Assembly (NCBI GenBank): GCA_024638265.1
Contig: JAHEKQ010000004.1
Span: 12,641 to 76,640, forward strand
DNA length: 64,000 nt
Reading direction: 5' to 3'
Origin: Flammeovirgaceae bacterium
GTDB lineage: Bacteria; Bacteroidota; Bacteroidia; Cytophagales; Cyclobacteriaceae
The position numbers were made by a program, and so were the translations under genes. Below are positions 25,485-34,787 of the stretch, in pieces (within the stretch, counting starts at the first letter, position 1; every line of letters starts with the position of its first letter). The notes beneath the pieces are model-generated. The model ran no database searches and was not told the DNA's origin. It saw nothing but the letters and a program-made list of their open reading frames with translations.

Positions 25485-25514
25485 AAAAAAGGCCTCCTTC
25501 GGGAGGCTTTTTTT
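25485..25514 (+). terminator. Rho-independent terminator after the TonB receptor
   Basis: Perfect stem GCCTCC/GGAGGC around a TTCG tetraloop, preceded by an A-run and followed by seven T. The A-run and T-run make it usable in both directions. Confidence 0.92.
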
Positions 25515-25540
25515 ATAGGATGATGTATGGAGGATGAAGC

Positions 25541-25581
25541 GGGCTCTACCGCTTACCGCTTTACCACTTACCGCTCTACAG
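25541..25581 (-). repeat. Octamer array directly after the trkH stop
   Basis: Read on the minus strand, units such as AGCGGTAA and GCGGTAG with mostly 8-base period begin right after the trkH TAA. Same family as the AGCRGTAR array at 9125-9196. Confidence 0.75.
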
Positions 25582-27036
25582 TTAATACTTCTTCCAGAAG
25601 CTCGGACTGAACAACATCAGGATTGTGAAGAGCTCCAATCGGCCCATAATCATCAGGCCTGAGAGTAGCCATTTCCCGTAAGCGGAAATGCCGGAGAAGT
25701 TCTCGGACGGGCCGACATCCCCGAATCCGGGGCCGATGTTTCCGAGGGCCGTAACTACTGCCCCAAGCGTAGTTTGGAAGTCTTCGCCGGTGAAAGAGAA
25801 CAAAATCAGTCCCGTAAAAAATACGGAGAGGTAAAGCATGATAAATGCGAGGATATTATAAGTAATCTCAGGACTCACCACTTTGCGATTCAAACGAACC
25901 GGGATCACAGCAGAGGGATGCAACTGTCGTCGTATTTCCAGGATACTGTTCTTTAAGAGTAATGTATGTCGCACGATTTTTATACCACCACTTGTTGAGC
26001 CCGCCGATCCCCCAATGAACATGAATATGAAAAAGAGCACAACCAGACTTGGAGCCCACATAGTATAATCATAAGTCGCATAACCTGTGGTCGTGATTAT
26101 CGATACTACCTGGAACAGGGCATCACGAAAGGATTTTTCGGTGGTACTCACGTGTAGCGAGATTACAGCCAGGAAAACAAGCGCAACGGCAAGCAGGGTT
26201 ACAATCAGGTAATTTCTGAATTCTTCATTGGACCAAACCTTCCTGAAATTACCCTTGAGGGCGAAATATGTAATGGTAAAATTAGTTCCTGCCAGGAACA
26301 TAAATACGGTAATCGTATAGTGTATAAAAGGTGAATCCCAATACCCAATACTGGCTTGCTTGGTACTGAATCCGCCTGTGGCCATGGTGGTCAATGAATG
26401 GTTGATCGCATCAAAATATTCCATTCCGCCAGCATAGAGCAGGACGGATTCCAAGAGGGTGAGCCCAAGATAAATAATCCAAAGTCTTTTGGCAGTTTCC
26501 TTGATCCTGGGTTTCATCTTATCAGGACTGATCCCGGGGGCTTCCGCACCAAATAGCTGCATCCCTCCAATACCAAGGAAAGGGAGGATAGCCACCGCGA
26601 GGACGATGATCCCCATACCTCCAATCCATTGTGTCAGGCTCCTCCAGAAAAGCAATGCTTTGGGCAGGCTTTCTATATCAGTAAGTATACTGGCTCCGGT
26701 AGTCGTATACCCACTTATCGTTTCAAAAAATGCATCGGTAAAGGAGGGGATAGCCCCCGAAACCAGGTAGGGTAAGGTCCCAAAGAGCGACATAACAAGC
26801 CAACCACTTGCAACGATCAGGAACCCGTCCTTTTTGTTGAGTTCATTCGTTCTTTGCGAATGACCTACTGCGCGGAAAATGGCTCCCCCCAGCATAGTAA
26901 ATGCACCGGAAAAAAGGTAGGGCAACCAATATTCCCCGTAGGATAATGCCAGGGGAACACAAAGGAACATAAAGAGTCCATTGAAAAGGAGCAATGTCCC
27001 AAGAATGAAAATTACGGCCCTGAAATTAAGGTTCAT
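25582..27036 (-). CDS. trkH: Trk potassium uptake membrane subunit TrkH
   Basis: 484 residues, polytopic membrane protein with four pore loops whose filter glycines lie in TTTGAS, MATGGFS, TTTGYAT and LGNIGPG. Carries K+ across the inner membrane, regulated by TrkA. Starts three bases after the trkA stop, so the two form one transcript. Confidence 0.95.
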   Translation of the reverse strand: MNLNFRAVIFILGTLLLFNGLFMFLCVPLALSYGEYWLPYLFSGAFTMLGGAIFRAVGHSQRTNELNKKDGFLIVASGWLVMSLFGTLPYLVSGAIPSFTDAFFETISGYTTTGASILTDIESLPKALLFWRSLTQWIGGMGIIVLAVAILPFLGIGGMQLFGAEAPGISPDKMKPRIKETAKRLWIIYLGLTLLESVLLYAGGMEYFDAINHSLTTMATGGFSTKQASIGYWDSPFIHYTITVFMFLAGTNFTITYFALKGNFRKVWSNEEFRNYLIVTLLAVALVFLAVISLHVSTTEKSFRDALFQVVSIITTTGYATYDYTMWAPSLVVLFFIFMFIGGSAGSTSGGIKIVRHTLLLKNSILEIRRQLHPSAVIPVRLNRKVVSPEITYNILAFIMLYLSVFFTGLILFSFTGEDFQTTLGAVVTALGNIGPGFGDVGPSENFSGISAYGKWLLSGLMIMGRLELFTILMLFSPSFWKKY

Positions 27037-27039
27037 GGT

Positions 27040-28389
27040 CTAATTAAAGAATGACTCCACTTTGTGGATACAATCCGGCTGACATAAAACGACAGCCCGG
27101 TCCTTTGGTTTGAATTGAAAATTACCTGTAGTGGTCATGCCTTTCCCATCCCTTACAGCTCCTCCAATAATTGCACTCTGAGGGAACCCCAGGTCCTTAA
27201 TAGGTTTGGCGGTGATCTTTGATCCTTCTTTTACGATGAATTCGAGAACTTCCGCATCGACCCCGTGGATGGAAGTAAGTGAGATAATTTCCCCCTTTCG
27301 GATATACCTGAAGATGAAATTGGCAGCGATCAATTTCTTGTTGATCATGGTATCCACCCCGATATTTTGTGAGAGGTGGATGTAATCAATATTCTCTACG
27401 AGGGCTATTGTTTTGTTGACGTTGAATTTTTTGGCCACCAGGCATGACATGATATTGGTTTCGGTATTGCCCGTAACCGCGATAAAGGCATCCATGTTGC
27501 CAATACCTTCCGCTTCGAGCAATTCGATATCTCTGACATCCCCGTTGATGATCAACACATCTTCCAATTCGTCAGCGAGTGCAAAACACTTGTCTTTACC
27601 TTTTTCGATCAGTTTGACATTGTATTTCTTACTCAACCGTTTAGCAGCGAAGACCCCCACTTTACTACCCCCGAGGATCATCACTTTCTTGATGACTTTT
27701 TTACCTACATCCTTCTTCGATACCATTTTCAGGATGCTGTCAATGCCATCCTGTGCGGTAATAAAGTAAGCGTGGTCTCCCGGCTCAAAGGTGGTGCTAC
27801 CATGGGGGATAATGGTTTCGGTTTCCCGGAGAATGGCCACCGTTATATAATTCTGTTCACCATTGAGCTTTGCCGCTTCCTGGATAGTTTTCCCACTGAT
27901 CCGGCTATCTTCCTCTATATTTAATCCTATCAGCGACAGTTTTCCTTCATCGAAATCAAAATTATCGGTGATGGCCATTTCCTTGAGCAAGCGTTTTATT
28001 TCTCTTGCCGCCAGCGATTCGGGAGAAATCAACTCATCTATACCAAGCTTCGCGAGGTCAATTTTATCCTTATCGAACAGGTATTCTTCATTCTGTATCC
28101 TGGCCACCGTTCTTTTGGCCCCCATGTGTTTACCAATAATTGCAGTGGTAAGATTTGTTTCCTCGGAAGAAGTAACTGATATCAGGAGATCGGCCTTGGA
28201 TACATCGGCTTCCTGGAGTGTTTTATATGAAGTGCTGCTTCCCTTGATCGTCACGACATCCAGGTTGGTAGCTGCCTGGTTAAGGCATTCCTGGTCCTTG
28301 TCGATGATCACAATATCCTGCTCCTCGTAAGCCAGTAATTTGGCCAGGTGATAACCTACATCCCCCGCTCCGGCGATTATGATTCTCAT
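27040..28389 (-). CDS. trkA: Trk potassium uptake NAD-binding regulator TrkA
   Basis: 449 residues, two tandem RCK_N/RCK_C modules. First Rossmann motif GAGDVGYHLA (7-16), second GGSKVGVFAA (about 240). Cytoplasmic ring that gates TrkH in response to nucleotide. Directly upstream of trkH; about 30 bases after gldH, so the set probably belongs to a longer operon. Confidence 0.95.
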   Translation of the reverse strand: MRIIIAGAGDVGYHLAKLLAYEEQDIVIIDKDQECLNQAATNLDVVTIKGSSTSYKTLQEADVSKADLLISVTSSEETNLTTAIIGKHMGAKRTVARIQNEEYLFDKDKIDLAKLGIDELISPESLAAREIKRLLKEMAITDNFDFDEGKLSLIGLNIEEDSRISGKTIQEAAKLNGEQNYITVAILRETETIIPHGSTTFEPGDHAYFITAQDGIDSILKMVSKKDVGKKVIKKVMILGGSKVGVFAAKRLSKKYNVKLIEKGKDKCFALADELEDVLIINGDVRDIELLEAEGIGNMDAFIAVTGNTETNIMSCLVAKKFNVNKTIALVENIDYIHLSQNIGVDTMINKKLIAANFIFRYIRKGEIISLTSIHGVDAEVLEFIVKEGSKITAKPIKDLGFPQSAIIGGAVRDGKGMTTTGNFQFKPKDRAVVLCQPDCIHKVESFFN

Positions 28390-28419
28390 GAAAGGCTCTT
28401 AATAAGCGTGTAAATATAG

Positions 28420-28920
28420 CTATTCCTCTGAGTCATTTACTATCTCCAGCTGCGAAGATTCGATTCTTACTCCCAGTGAAATGATATGCTTAAGGCTGTC
28501 CTGCCGCATATATTGGGTCAAGCTAAGGCTATAAATACCGGGTTCTGAAAATCCGTAATCTTCCAGGAGTGGTAAGGCATTACTAAAAATATCACCGGCT
28601 CCGGTACCTAGGGGTTTGCCCGCCTTGTCAAACAAGTCAAATTCTACCAGGCTTTCATCCACTACATTCCCTTCTTCATTTTTCAGGACATAGTTCAAGT
28701 AGATGTTCCGATATGAGTATGAAAGTGTATTTCTCAGGTTGATTATGACATCGTACTTCAAATTCCTGTTCAAAATCTCAAACTCATAGGTCTGTGTACT
28801 GTCGGCTCTCCAGATAGCTCCCTGGAAATCACGATTCTCCTCATAAAAGGATGACGATTCACATGAAACACCGAATAACAGGATACCAACTACCAGCGAA
28901 TAAATATTACTTCTTGTCAA
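28420..28920 (-). CDS. gldH: Gliding motility lipoprotein GldH
   Basis: 166 residues. Lipobox LFGVSC (Cys20). The sequence (FYEENRDFQGAIWRADS, IIIN-type strands, SLGVRIE) fits GldH, a lipoprotein found across Bacteroidota and needed for gliding in Flavobacterium johnsoniae. Its start overlaps the end of the ricT-like gene by 14 bases, a linkage commonly kept in the phylum. Non-gliding members also carry it, so gliding is not proven. Confidence 0.88.
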   Translation of the reverse strand: MTRSNIYSLVVGILLFGVSCESSSFYEENRDFQGAIWRADSTQTYEFEILNRNLKYDVIINLRNTLSYSYRNIYLNYVLKNEEGNVVDESLVEFDLFDKAGKPLGTGAGDIFSNALPLLEDYGFSEPGIYSLSLTQYMRQDSLKHIISLGVRIESSQLEIVNDSEE

Positions 28921-30022
28921 AATTCCTTCTCTTCTTTTTCTTACTTTTTCTCCTTGATTTATTCTTGTATTTCTTATCCAACCGATCCAGGTCGGTATTC
29001 AATTGTCCGGTGTCAAGGTGCTCTTTTTCAATGTCTTCCAGGAGTCCTGCAGGATTTTTACCTTCTTTATTCAGCCGCTGTATCTCCCTGACCCTGTCTA
29101 CATGAATCGGATGCCAGTTATTCTCATCTTCATAGCCAAACCACATGACTTTCCGAAAGATATCGGTTTTCTGGAGTTTGGCCTCTCCTCTTTCGGTAAT
29201 TAGGGGGGATTTTACTTCAGGAATGTCTTTTAACGCATCCTTGTAGTTGTCCAATTCATAATTGAGACAACATTTAAGCCGTCCGCATTGGCCTGAGAGC
29301 TTGGAAGGGTTCAGACTGAGATTTTGATATCGCGCGGCACCGGTACTCACACTTTTAAATGATGTTAACCAGGTGGAACAACATAATTCCCTGCCACAGG
29401 ATCCAATTCCACCCAGGTACCCGGCTTCCTGCCTCAAACTGATCTGCCTCATTTCAATCCTTACCCGAAATTCAGCTGCGAGCACTTTTATCAACTCACG
29501 GAAATCCACTCTCCCATCGGCTGAATAATAGAATGTAGCCTTGGAGTTATCAGTCTGATATTCAACATCCGTAAGCTTCATTTCCAGGCTTAAACTGGCT
29601 ATGATCTCCCTGGCCCTGAACATCGCACCGGGTTCTTTTTTACGAACCTCTTCATACTTTTCAAGGTCATTGTGGTGAGCTTTTCTGACAATGTCAAGGA
29701 GACTGTCATCCTCAACATTCTTCTTTCGCATCTGTAGCCTGACCAACTCTCCCTGAAGTGATACAAATCCAAGGTGATAGCCTTTATCCATTTCAACGAC
29801 TACGGGATCTCCTGTGGAAAGCAAGAGGTGGTTTTTATTTCGAAAAAAATGTTTTCTTCCATTCTTGAACCTTACCTCCATAATGTCATATGAGGAATCG
29901 ACGGGCAAGTTCATGTCCGTCAACCAGTCAAAAACGTTGAGTTTATTGCACCCACCGGTTTCGCATCCACCGTTATTCCGGCATCCTGCCACTTCTCCAT
30001 TTACACATGATGCACAAGCCAT
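28907..30022 (-). CDS. ricT: PSP1/RicT-like protein
   Basis: 371 residues. PSP1 domain (about 40-250) with the family's conserved cysteine clusters (GSCGRELCCSTW and SGQCGRLKCCLNYE) and a Cys-rich N-terminus (CASCVNGEVAGC). RicT (YaaT) in Bacillus is part of an iron-sulfur-containing Ric complex that influences RNA processing; whether that holds here is inference. The C-terminal 25 residues are a Lys/Arg-rich tail (KKYKNKSRRKSKKKKRR), suggesting RNA contact. Confidence 0.88.
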   Translation of the reverse strand: MACASCVNGEVAGCRNNGGCETGGCNKLNVFDWLTDMNLPVDSSYDIMEVRFKNGRKHFFRNKNHLLLSTGDPVVVEMDKGYHLGFVSLQGELVRLQMRKKNVEDDSLLDIVRKAHHNDLEKYEEVRKKEPGAMFRAREIIASLSLEMKLTDVEYQTDNSKATFYYSADGRVDFRELIKVLAAEFRVRIEMRQISLRQEAGYLGGIGSCGRELCCSTWLTSFKSVSTGAARYQNLSLNPSKLSGQCGRLKCCLNYELDNYKDALKDIPEVKSPLITERGEAKLQKTDIFRKVMWFGYEDENNWHPIHVDRVREIQRLNKEGKNPAGLLEDIEKEHLDTGQLNTDLDRLDKKYKNKSRRKSKKKKRRNFDKK

Positions 30023-30060
30023 ATTTCGGTTGGTCAGTTGGTCTGTTCTGCGTTTTATCT

Positions 30061-30123
30061 GCCGAAGCTTTAGCCTAGGCAGGCTTTACCGCTTTGCCCA
30101 ACGAAGCCTTGGTGAAGTTGGGC
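30061..30123. repeat. REP-like inverted repeat between purD and ricT
   Basis: Perfect arms GCCCAAC (30096-30102) and GTTGGGC (30117-30123) around a 14-base loop, next to a related GCCGAAGC...GGCAGGC stretch. It adjoins the purD stop. Could slow or end transcription, or protect mRNA ends, within the purD-ricT gap. Confidence 0.6.
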
Positions 30124-30124
30124 A

Positions 30125-31402
30125 CTACTGTTTCAAATCCTCACCAATATCTCTCCTAAAATAACAATCCTTCCACGATATTCCATCAATTCGTTCATAG
30201 CACTTTTTGAGTGCTCCTTCCAAGTGGTCATGGAGGGCGGTTATCCCGAGTACGCGGCCCCCGTTGCTGAGTACATTTCCATTCTCAACGCGTGTTCCGG
30301 CATGAAAGACAATTTCTTCGGATTGATTCGACAATCCACTGATTGCATGGTCTTTTTCATATTTACCCGGATATCCACCAGCAACCATGACTACCGTAGT
30401 GGCAGTCTCCGGTCTAAACCGAATATCCGTATCTCCTAATTTTCCCTCAGCCGCTGCCTTTAACAGTTCCACCAGGTCATTATCCACCCGTGGGATCACC
30501 GCCTGGGTCTCTGGGTCTCCCATCCTCACATTATACTCCACCACGTAGGGATCACCCCCCACATTCATCAGCCCAATAAAAATAAACCCGCGATAATCAA
30601 TCCCTTCGGCATTAAGACCTGAAACTGTGGGTTTAATGATTCTTTCTTCCACTTTCGACATAAATGTGTCGTCTGCAAATGGTACGGGTGAAACGGCACC
30701 CATACCACCCGTATTGAGTCCGGTATCTCCCTCTCCAATGCGTTTGTAGTCCTTTGCTTCGGGCAGTATGACATAGTCTTTTCCATCCGATAGCACAAAT
30801 ACGGAAACTTCGATTCCCTTCATGAATTCTTCGATAAGCACCTTTTCACTGGCTGCTCCAAACTTGTTATCGAGCAGCATCTCCTTCAGGCTGTTTACCG
30901 CTTCATCGATCGTATTTAATATTAAAACTCCCTTTCCCGCTGCTAAACCGTCGGCTTTGAGTACATAAGGAGCGGACATGTCCTCAAGAAAGGCATAGCC
31001 ATCCTCGAGTGTGTCCCTAGTGAACGTACTGAACCTGGCAGTCGGGATATTGTATTTATTCATAAACTGCTTTGAGAAATCCTTGCTGCCCTCCAGCATG
31101 GCACCGCGCTTGTCAGGCCCCACAATAAGCACTTTTGAACTTCTCGGATCATTCAGGAGGAAATCGCGTATTCCATTAACCAAAGGATCTTCGGGTCCGA
31201 CTATTACTAGTTGAATATTCTCTTCCTTGATAAAGTTGGCCACTTCATCAAAGTCACTGATGTTGATTGAGACATTTGCTCCAACATTTGAAGTTCCCGC
31301 ATTGCCCGGGGCGATAAAGAGCTTGTCACACATTTCACTTTGAGCAATTTTCCAGGAGAGTGCATGTTCTCTTCCCCCGCTACCTATCACCAGAATATTC
31401 AT
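30125..31402 (-). CDS. purD: Phosphoribosylamine-glycine ligase
   Basis: 425 residues, ATP-grasp enzyme joining glycine to 5-phosphoribosylamine (GAR synthetase) in purine synthesis. N-terminus MNILVIGSGGREHAL, VLKADGLAAGKGV in the ATP-grasp domain, and MGDPETQ near the metal site. Complete. Own promoter box at 31422-31429. Confidence 0.97.
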   Translation of the reverse strand: MNILVIGSGGREHALSWKIAQSEMCDKLFIAPGNAGTSNVGANVSINISDFDEVANFIKEENIQLVIVGPEDPLVNGIRDFLLNDPRSSKVLIVGPDKRGAMLEGSKDFSKQFMNKYNIPTARFSTFTRDTLEDGYAFLEDMSAPYVLKADGLAAGKGVLILNTIDEAVNSLKEMLLDNKFGAASEKVLIEEFMKGIEVSVFVLSDGKDYVILPEAKDYKRIGEGDTGLNTGGMGAVSPVPFADDTFMSKVEERIIKPTVSGLNAEGIDYRGFIFIGLMNVGGDPYVVEYNVRMGDPETQAVIPRVDNDLVELLKAAAEGKLGDTDIRFRPETATTVVMVAGGYPGKYEKDHAISGLSNQSEEIVFHAGTRVENGNVLSNGGRVLGITALHDHLEGALKKCYERIDGISWKDCYFRRDIGEDLKQ

Positions 31403-31421
31403 CTTCGATTCGATTTTGAAT

Positions 31422-31429
31422 CAAAGATA
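31422..31429 (-). promoter_or_regulatory. TAnnTTTG -7 element of purD
   Basis: TATCTTTG on the minus strand, exact match, about 19 bases before the purD ATG. It may drive purD-ricT-gldH-trkA-trkH. Confidence 0.55.
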
Positions 31430-31445
31430 AGAGGAGCATGGGAAA

Positions 31446-32390
31446 TTATGTAAGTCGACTTTTAAAAGCTTCTATTGTTTGACTTATTCCTTCCTCGTTG
31501 GAAGTAACTTCAAAGTCTGGATATCGCTTCCTGAATTTATCATCCGAGAGAATATAAGCATCCGTGAACTGGTAGTTCATCTCATTGAGCTCTGACAGTG
31601 CTGGAATGAATATCCTCAGGATGGCTTTGATAAAACCCGGAACTACGCTGACCTCCAGGTTATTGTTCAATACATCATTCATAATCCCGGTAGCTTCTTC
31701 AAGAGTAATAGGTTCTCCAACCGGTGTATGGAATATTTCCCCGTTGGCGGATTCATCCATGGCAATTTTGATCATTGCCCTACCGATATCCCCTGTAAAT
31801 GAATAAGTGTGCTTTACTCCCAGGGGAAAAAATAATTGTGGTCTCTTGCCTTTCAGCATTCTTTCCATGAAAGATATCCACAACATACTGTTCACTGCAT
31901 AAGGACCATAGAAATCCGGTGCCCGTACAATATTCCCTCGTATTCTACCAGATTTAATAGCATCCATCAGTTTTTCTGCCACAAATTTCCTGATTGCTCC
32001 CTTTTTGGACGAAGGTTCTTGACTGTGGGTCTCCTCGATAGGAACATCAAGAGGGGGTGGGCCATACATATATATATTATCCAGGAAAATGAGGGTACTT
32101 CCCGTTTGTTCGCAGGCTTTTATCACGTTTTCCATTAACAATGGCCAGCTTTTCGACCAAAATTTAACGCTATAGGGCAGGCCAACACATAAATAGGTAA
32201 TATTCGATCCCTTAATCGCTTCCACAGCCTGTTCAGGATCTAAAAGATCGGCCTTTATAGTATCAATCCCCTCGATTTTGGAGGTTCGTTCCACCACCCG
32301 GACATTTTCTCCTGTGGATTGCAGCTTTGAGAGCACCTCCCTGCCTACACCACCCGATGCCCCGAGAATTGTATGTACCAGTTCACCCAT
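31446..32390 (-). CDS. NAD-dependent epimerase/dehydratase family protein
   Basis: 314 residues, atypical extended SDR with N-terminal nucleotide motif GASGGVGREV (about 10-19) and FLDNIYMYGPP followed by the conserved region RKFVAEKLMDAI and VRAPDFYGP. Looks like NAD(P)-binding sugar-nucleotide epimerase/reductase relatives, but the YxxxK catalytic pair is not clearly placed. The substrate cannot be named. Confidence 0.85.
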   Translation of the reverse strand: MGELVHTILGASGGVGREVLSKLQSTGENVRVVERTSKIEGIDTIKADLLDPEQAVEAIKGSNITYLCVGLPYSVKFWSKSWPLLMENVIKACEQTGSTLIFLDNIYMYGPPPLDVPIEETHSQEPSSKKGAIRKFVAEKLMDAIKSGRIRGNIVRAPDFYGPYAVNSMLWISFMERMLKGKRPQLFFPLGVKHTYSFTGDIGRAMIKIAMDESANGEIFHTPVGEPITLEEATGIMNDVLNNNLEVSVVPGFIKAILRIFIPALSELNEMNYQFTDAYILSDDKFRKRYPDFEVTSNEEGISQTIEAFKSRLT

Positions 32391-32481
32391 ATCTCAAGAT
32401 AAATAGACCCTGCTCATGCGATTAATTTATTTTGATTAATTGCGTGGTATTATTATAGAAAGCTAACAGGTGCATAGTACA

Positions 32482-32528
32482 CCCTCATTCCCCATATATG
32501 TTCCTGTATCCACTTCCGGTATCCTTAA
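32482..32528 (-). repeat. Copy of the 48-base repeat at the recQ 3' end
   Basis: Directly follows the recQ stop on the minus strand and matches the repeat after rlmN (1865-1912) over its whole length with four substitutions and one indel. Confidence 0.85.
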
Positions 32529-34715
32529 TTAATTGGCCACCTCAGACATAAACTTGATGCGCATCAGCCGGACTTCGTCTTCAGAGTAGAATTCTTCCAG
32601 TTCGTCCATTGCAGACTCTATATCATCAGAATCGGCCGCCATGAAATAATCGTAGATATCCTCCTGCTTTTCCTCATCCAGCAGTTGATCTATGTAATAG
32701 TCGAGATTCAGGCGGGTACCGGAATAGCAGATATTCTCAATCTCTTCCAATAGGCCGTCAAATGATATCGCTTTATTTTCAGCAATCTCTTCCAGGTCCA
32801 TTTTCCTGTCGATTTGCTGAATAATGTAGATCTTCATTTTTGACTTGTTCACCGAAGATTTAACTACTACTTCCGCTGCAGTGGTGATATCGTGCTCTTC
32901 AACATACTCGTTTATCAGCTTGAGAAATTCCGTACCGAATTTCTTCACCTTTCCCATCCCTACTCCGTTGATTTGTGCTAATTCGTCCTCAGTAGTAGGG
33001 TAGACGGTAGCCATTTCCTCGAGGGATGGATCCTGGAAAATAACGTAGGGTGGGAGTCCTCTCTTTCTGGCCAGTGCTTTCCTCAGTGCCTTGAGCTCAT
33101 CAAAGAGGATCTCGTCATAGGCCTTAGTGCGCATTACCTGACGAATGCTCTCTTCCTCCTCCTCGGCATCGGTTTCAAACTCGTGATCGCGTGCAAGCTC
33201 GATGGACACCGGTTGCTTAAGGAAGTTACGTCCTTTGGCTGTGACTTTCAGAATGCTGAGCTGATCGAGATCTTTTGCGAGGAATTCGTGAACCAGGGTT
33301 TGCCTGACTACAGATTTCCAGAAATCATCGTCTTCATCTTTCCCCGCTCCGAATATCTCCAGTTTATCGTGATTGTAGGAAGCTACGTACTGTGTTTTTT
33401 CCCCTTCCAGCACATCGACCAAATGATCGAGCCCAAAACGCTGTTCGGTTTGAACGGCTGCCTGCAAAACTTTCAGGACATGTTCCATACCCTCGAATCG
33501 ATCTTTGGGCTTCACACAGTTGTCGCAGGCATGGCAATTATCTTCCATGAATTCTTCCCCGAAGTAGTGGAGAAGCAGTTTCCTTCGACATACGGGAGAC
33601 TCGACAAAAAAGGTCATCTCCTGGAGGAGGATACGGGCATTTTCCCTTTCGGTGACCGGTTTATCCTTATTGAACTTCTCCAGCTTGTTGATGTCATTGT
33701 GGGAATAGAACATCAGGCAATTCCCCTCCAGCCCATCTCTACCGGCTCGGCCTGTTTCCTGGTAATATCCCTCTAACGATTTAGGCACATCGTAATGCAC
33801 CACAAAGCGAACGTCGGGCTTATCGATCCCCATTCCAAAGGCAATGGTAGCTACAATAATATTTGTATCCTCTGTGAGAAATGCATCCTGGTTACGCTCC
33901 CTGACAGATGCTTCTAATCCGGCATGATAGGGCGCTGCACTGAATCCATTGACCCTGAGCAACTCAGCTATCTCTTCCACTTTCTTCCGGCTCAGGCAGT
34001 AAATGATGCCCGATTTACCATTATGCTCTTTCATAAACCGGATCAATTGTTTCTTCGCGTCCTTTTTTGGACGTATTTCATAATAGAGGTTCTTGCGGTT
34101 AAAAGAAGACTGGAATGTGGAAGCACTCGGAATTTCCAGGTTCTTAAGTATATCCAACTGGACCTTTGGGGTGGCAGTAGCGGTGAGTGCAATTACAGGA
34201 AGATTTCCAATCTGATCGATGATTGATCTGATCCTACGGTATTCGGGCCGGAAATCATGGCCCCATTCAGAAATACAGTGCGCTTCGTCGACTGCGATAA
34301 AGGCGATATCTACCTTTTTGAGAAACTCCACATTCTCTTCTTTTGTGAGAGACTCTGGAGCCACATAGAGAAGTTTGACCTCCCCGGCTATACTTTCTTT
34401 CTTTATCCGGGTAATCTCGGATTTGCTCAGGGTAGAGTTAAGGAACTTTGCATTAATTCCAAAAGCATTCAGCTGGTCTACCTGGTTTTTCATCAAGGCG
34501 ATCAAAGGGCTGATCACGATCGCCATTTTATCAGTCATCATAGCCGGCAATTGATAGCAAAGTGATTTACCCGCTCCTGTGGGCATAATCACAAACGTAT
34601 CTCTTCCGTCGAGGATATTCCTGATAATCGGTTCCTGATTACCCCGGAACTGGTTGTAACCGAATACTTCCTTTAATTTTACCTTAAGCAGATCCTGTTC
34701 CTCAACTACAGTCAT
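32529..34715 (-). CDS. recQ: ATP-dependent DNA helicase RecQ
   Basis: 728 residues. SF2 helicase core (about 1-350; GAGKSLCYQLP Walker A, DEAHCISEWGHDFR, QETGRAGRDG), zinc-binding Cys cluster with CHACDNC (about 400), winged-helix RQC, HRDC domain (ARKRGLPPYVIFQDPSLEEMA, about 530-600) and an acidic C-terminal helix-turn region as in Bacteroidota RecQ1. Unwinds duplex DNA 3' to 5' in recombination and fork repair. Divergent from kdsD with overlapping promoters. Confidence 0.96.
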   Translation of the reverse strand: MTVVEEQDLLKVKLKEVFGYNQFRGNQEPIIRNILDGRDTFVIMPTGAGKSLCYQLPAMMTDKMAIVISPLIALMKNQVDQLNAFGINAKFLNSTLSKSEITRIKKESIAGEVKLLYVAPESLTKEENVEFLKKVDIAFIAVDEAHCISEWGHDFRPEYRRIRSIIDQIGNLPVIALTATATPKVQLDILKNLEIPSASTFQSSFNRKNLYYEIRPKKDAKKQLIRFMKEHNGKSGIIYCLSRKKVEEIAELLRVNGFSAAPYHAGLEASVRERNQDAFLTEDTNIIVATIAFGMGIDKPDVRFVVHYDVPKSLEGYYQETGRAGRDGLEGNCLMFYSHNDINKLEKFNKDKPVTERENARILLQEMTFFVESPVCRRKLLLHYFGEEFMEDNCHACDNCVKPKDRFEGMEHVLKVLQAAVQTEQRFGLDHLVDVLEGEKTQYVASYNHDKLEIFGAGKDEDDDFWKSVVRQTLVHEFLAKDLDQLSILKVTAKGRNFLKQPVSIELARDHEFETDAEEEEESIRQVMRTKAYDEILFDELKALRKALARKRGLPPYVIFQDPSLEEMATVYPTTEDELAQINGVGMGKVKKFGTEFLKLINEYVEEHDITTAAEVVVKSSVNKSKMKIYIIQQIDRKMDLEEIAENKAISFDGLLEEIENICYSGTRLNLDYYIDQLLDEEKQEDIYDYFMAADSDDIESAMDELEEFYSEDEVRLMRIKFMSEVAN

Positions 34716-34723
34716 GACTGTGA

Positions 34724-34731
34724 CAATTATA
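34724..34731 (-). promoter_or_regulatory. TAnnTTTG-like -7 element of recQ
   Basis: TATAATTG on the minus strand, one mismatch, eight bases before the recQ ATG. Shares two bases with the kdsD -7 box on the other strand. Confidence 0.4.
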
Positions 34732-34737
34732 CCTTTG
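34730..34737 (+). promoter_or_regulatory. TAnnTTTG -7 element of kdsD
   Basis: TACCTTTG, exact match, 50 bases before the TTG start. A second candidate, TATCTTTA, lies at 34744-34751. Confidence 0.4.
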
Positions 34738-34787
34738 ATTGATTATCTTTACGCTGATCGGGGTGAGAAAAATTAATCAAGGGCCAT

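Noticed and set aside
33183-33776. 197-codon open frame antisense to recQ
   Set aside because: Shadow of recQ, whose helicase and zinc-binding motifs lie exactly here on the other strand.
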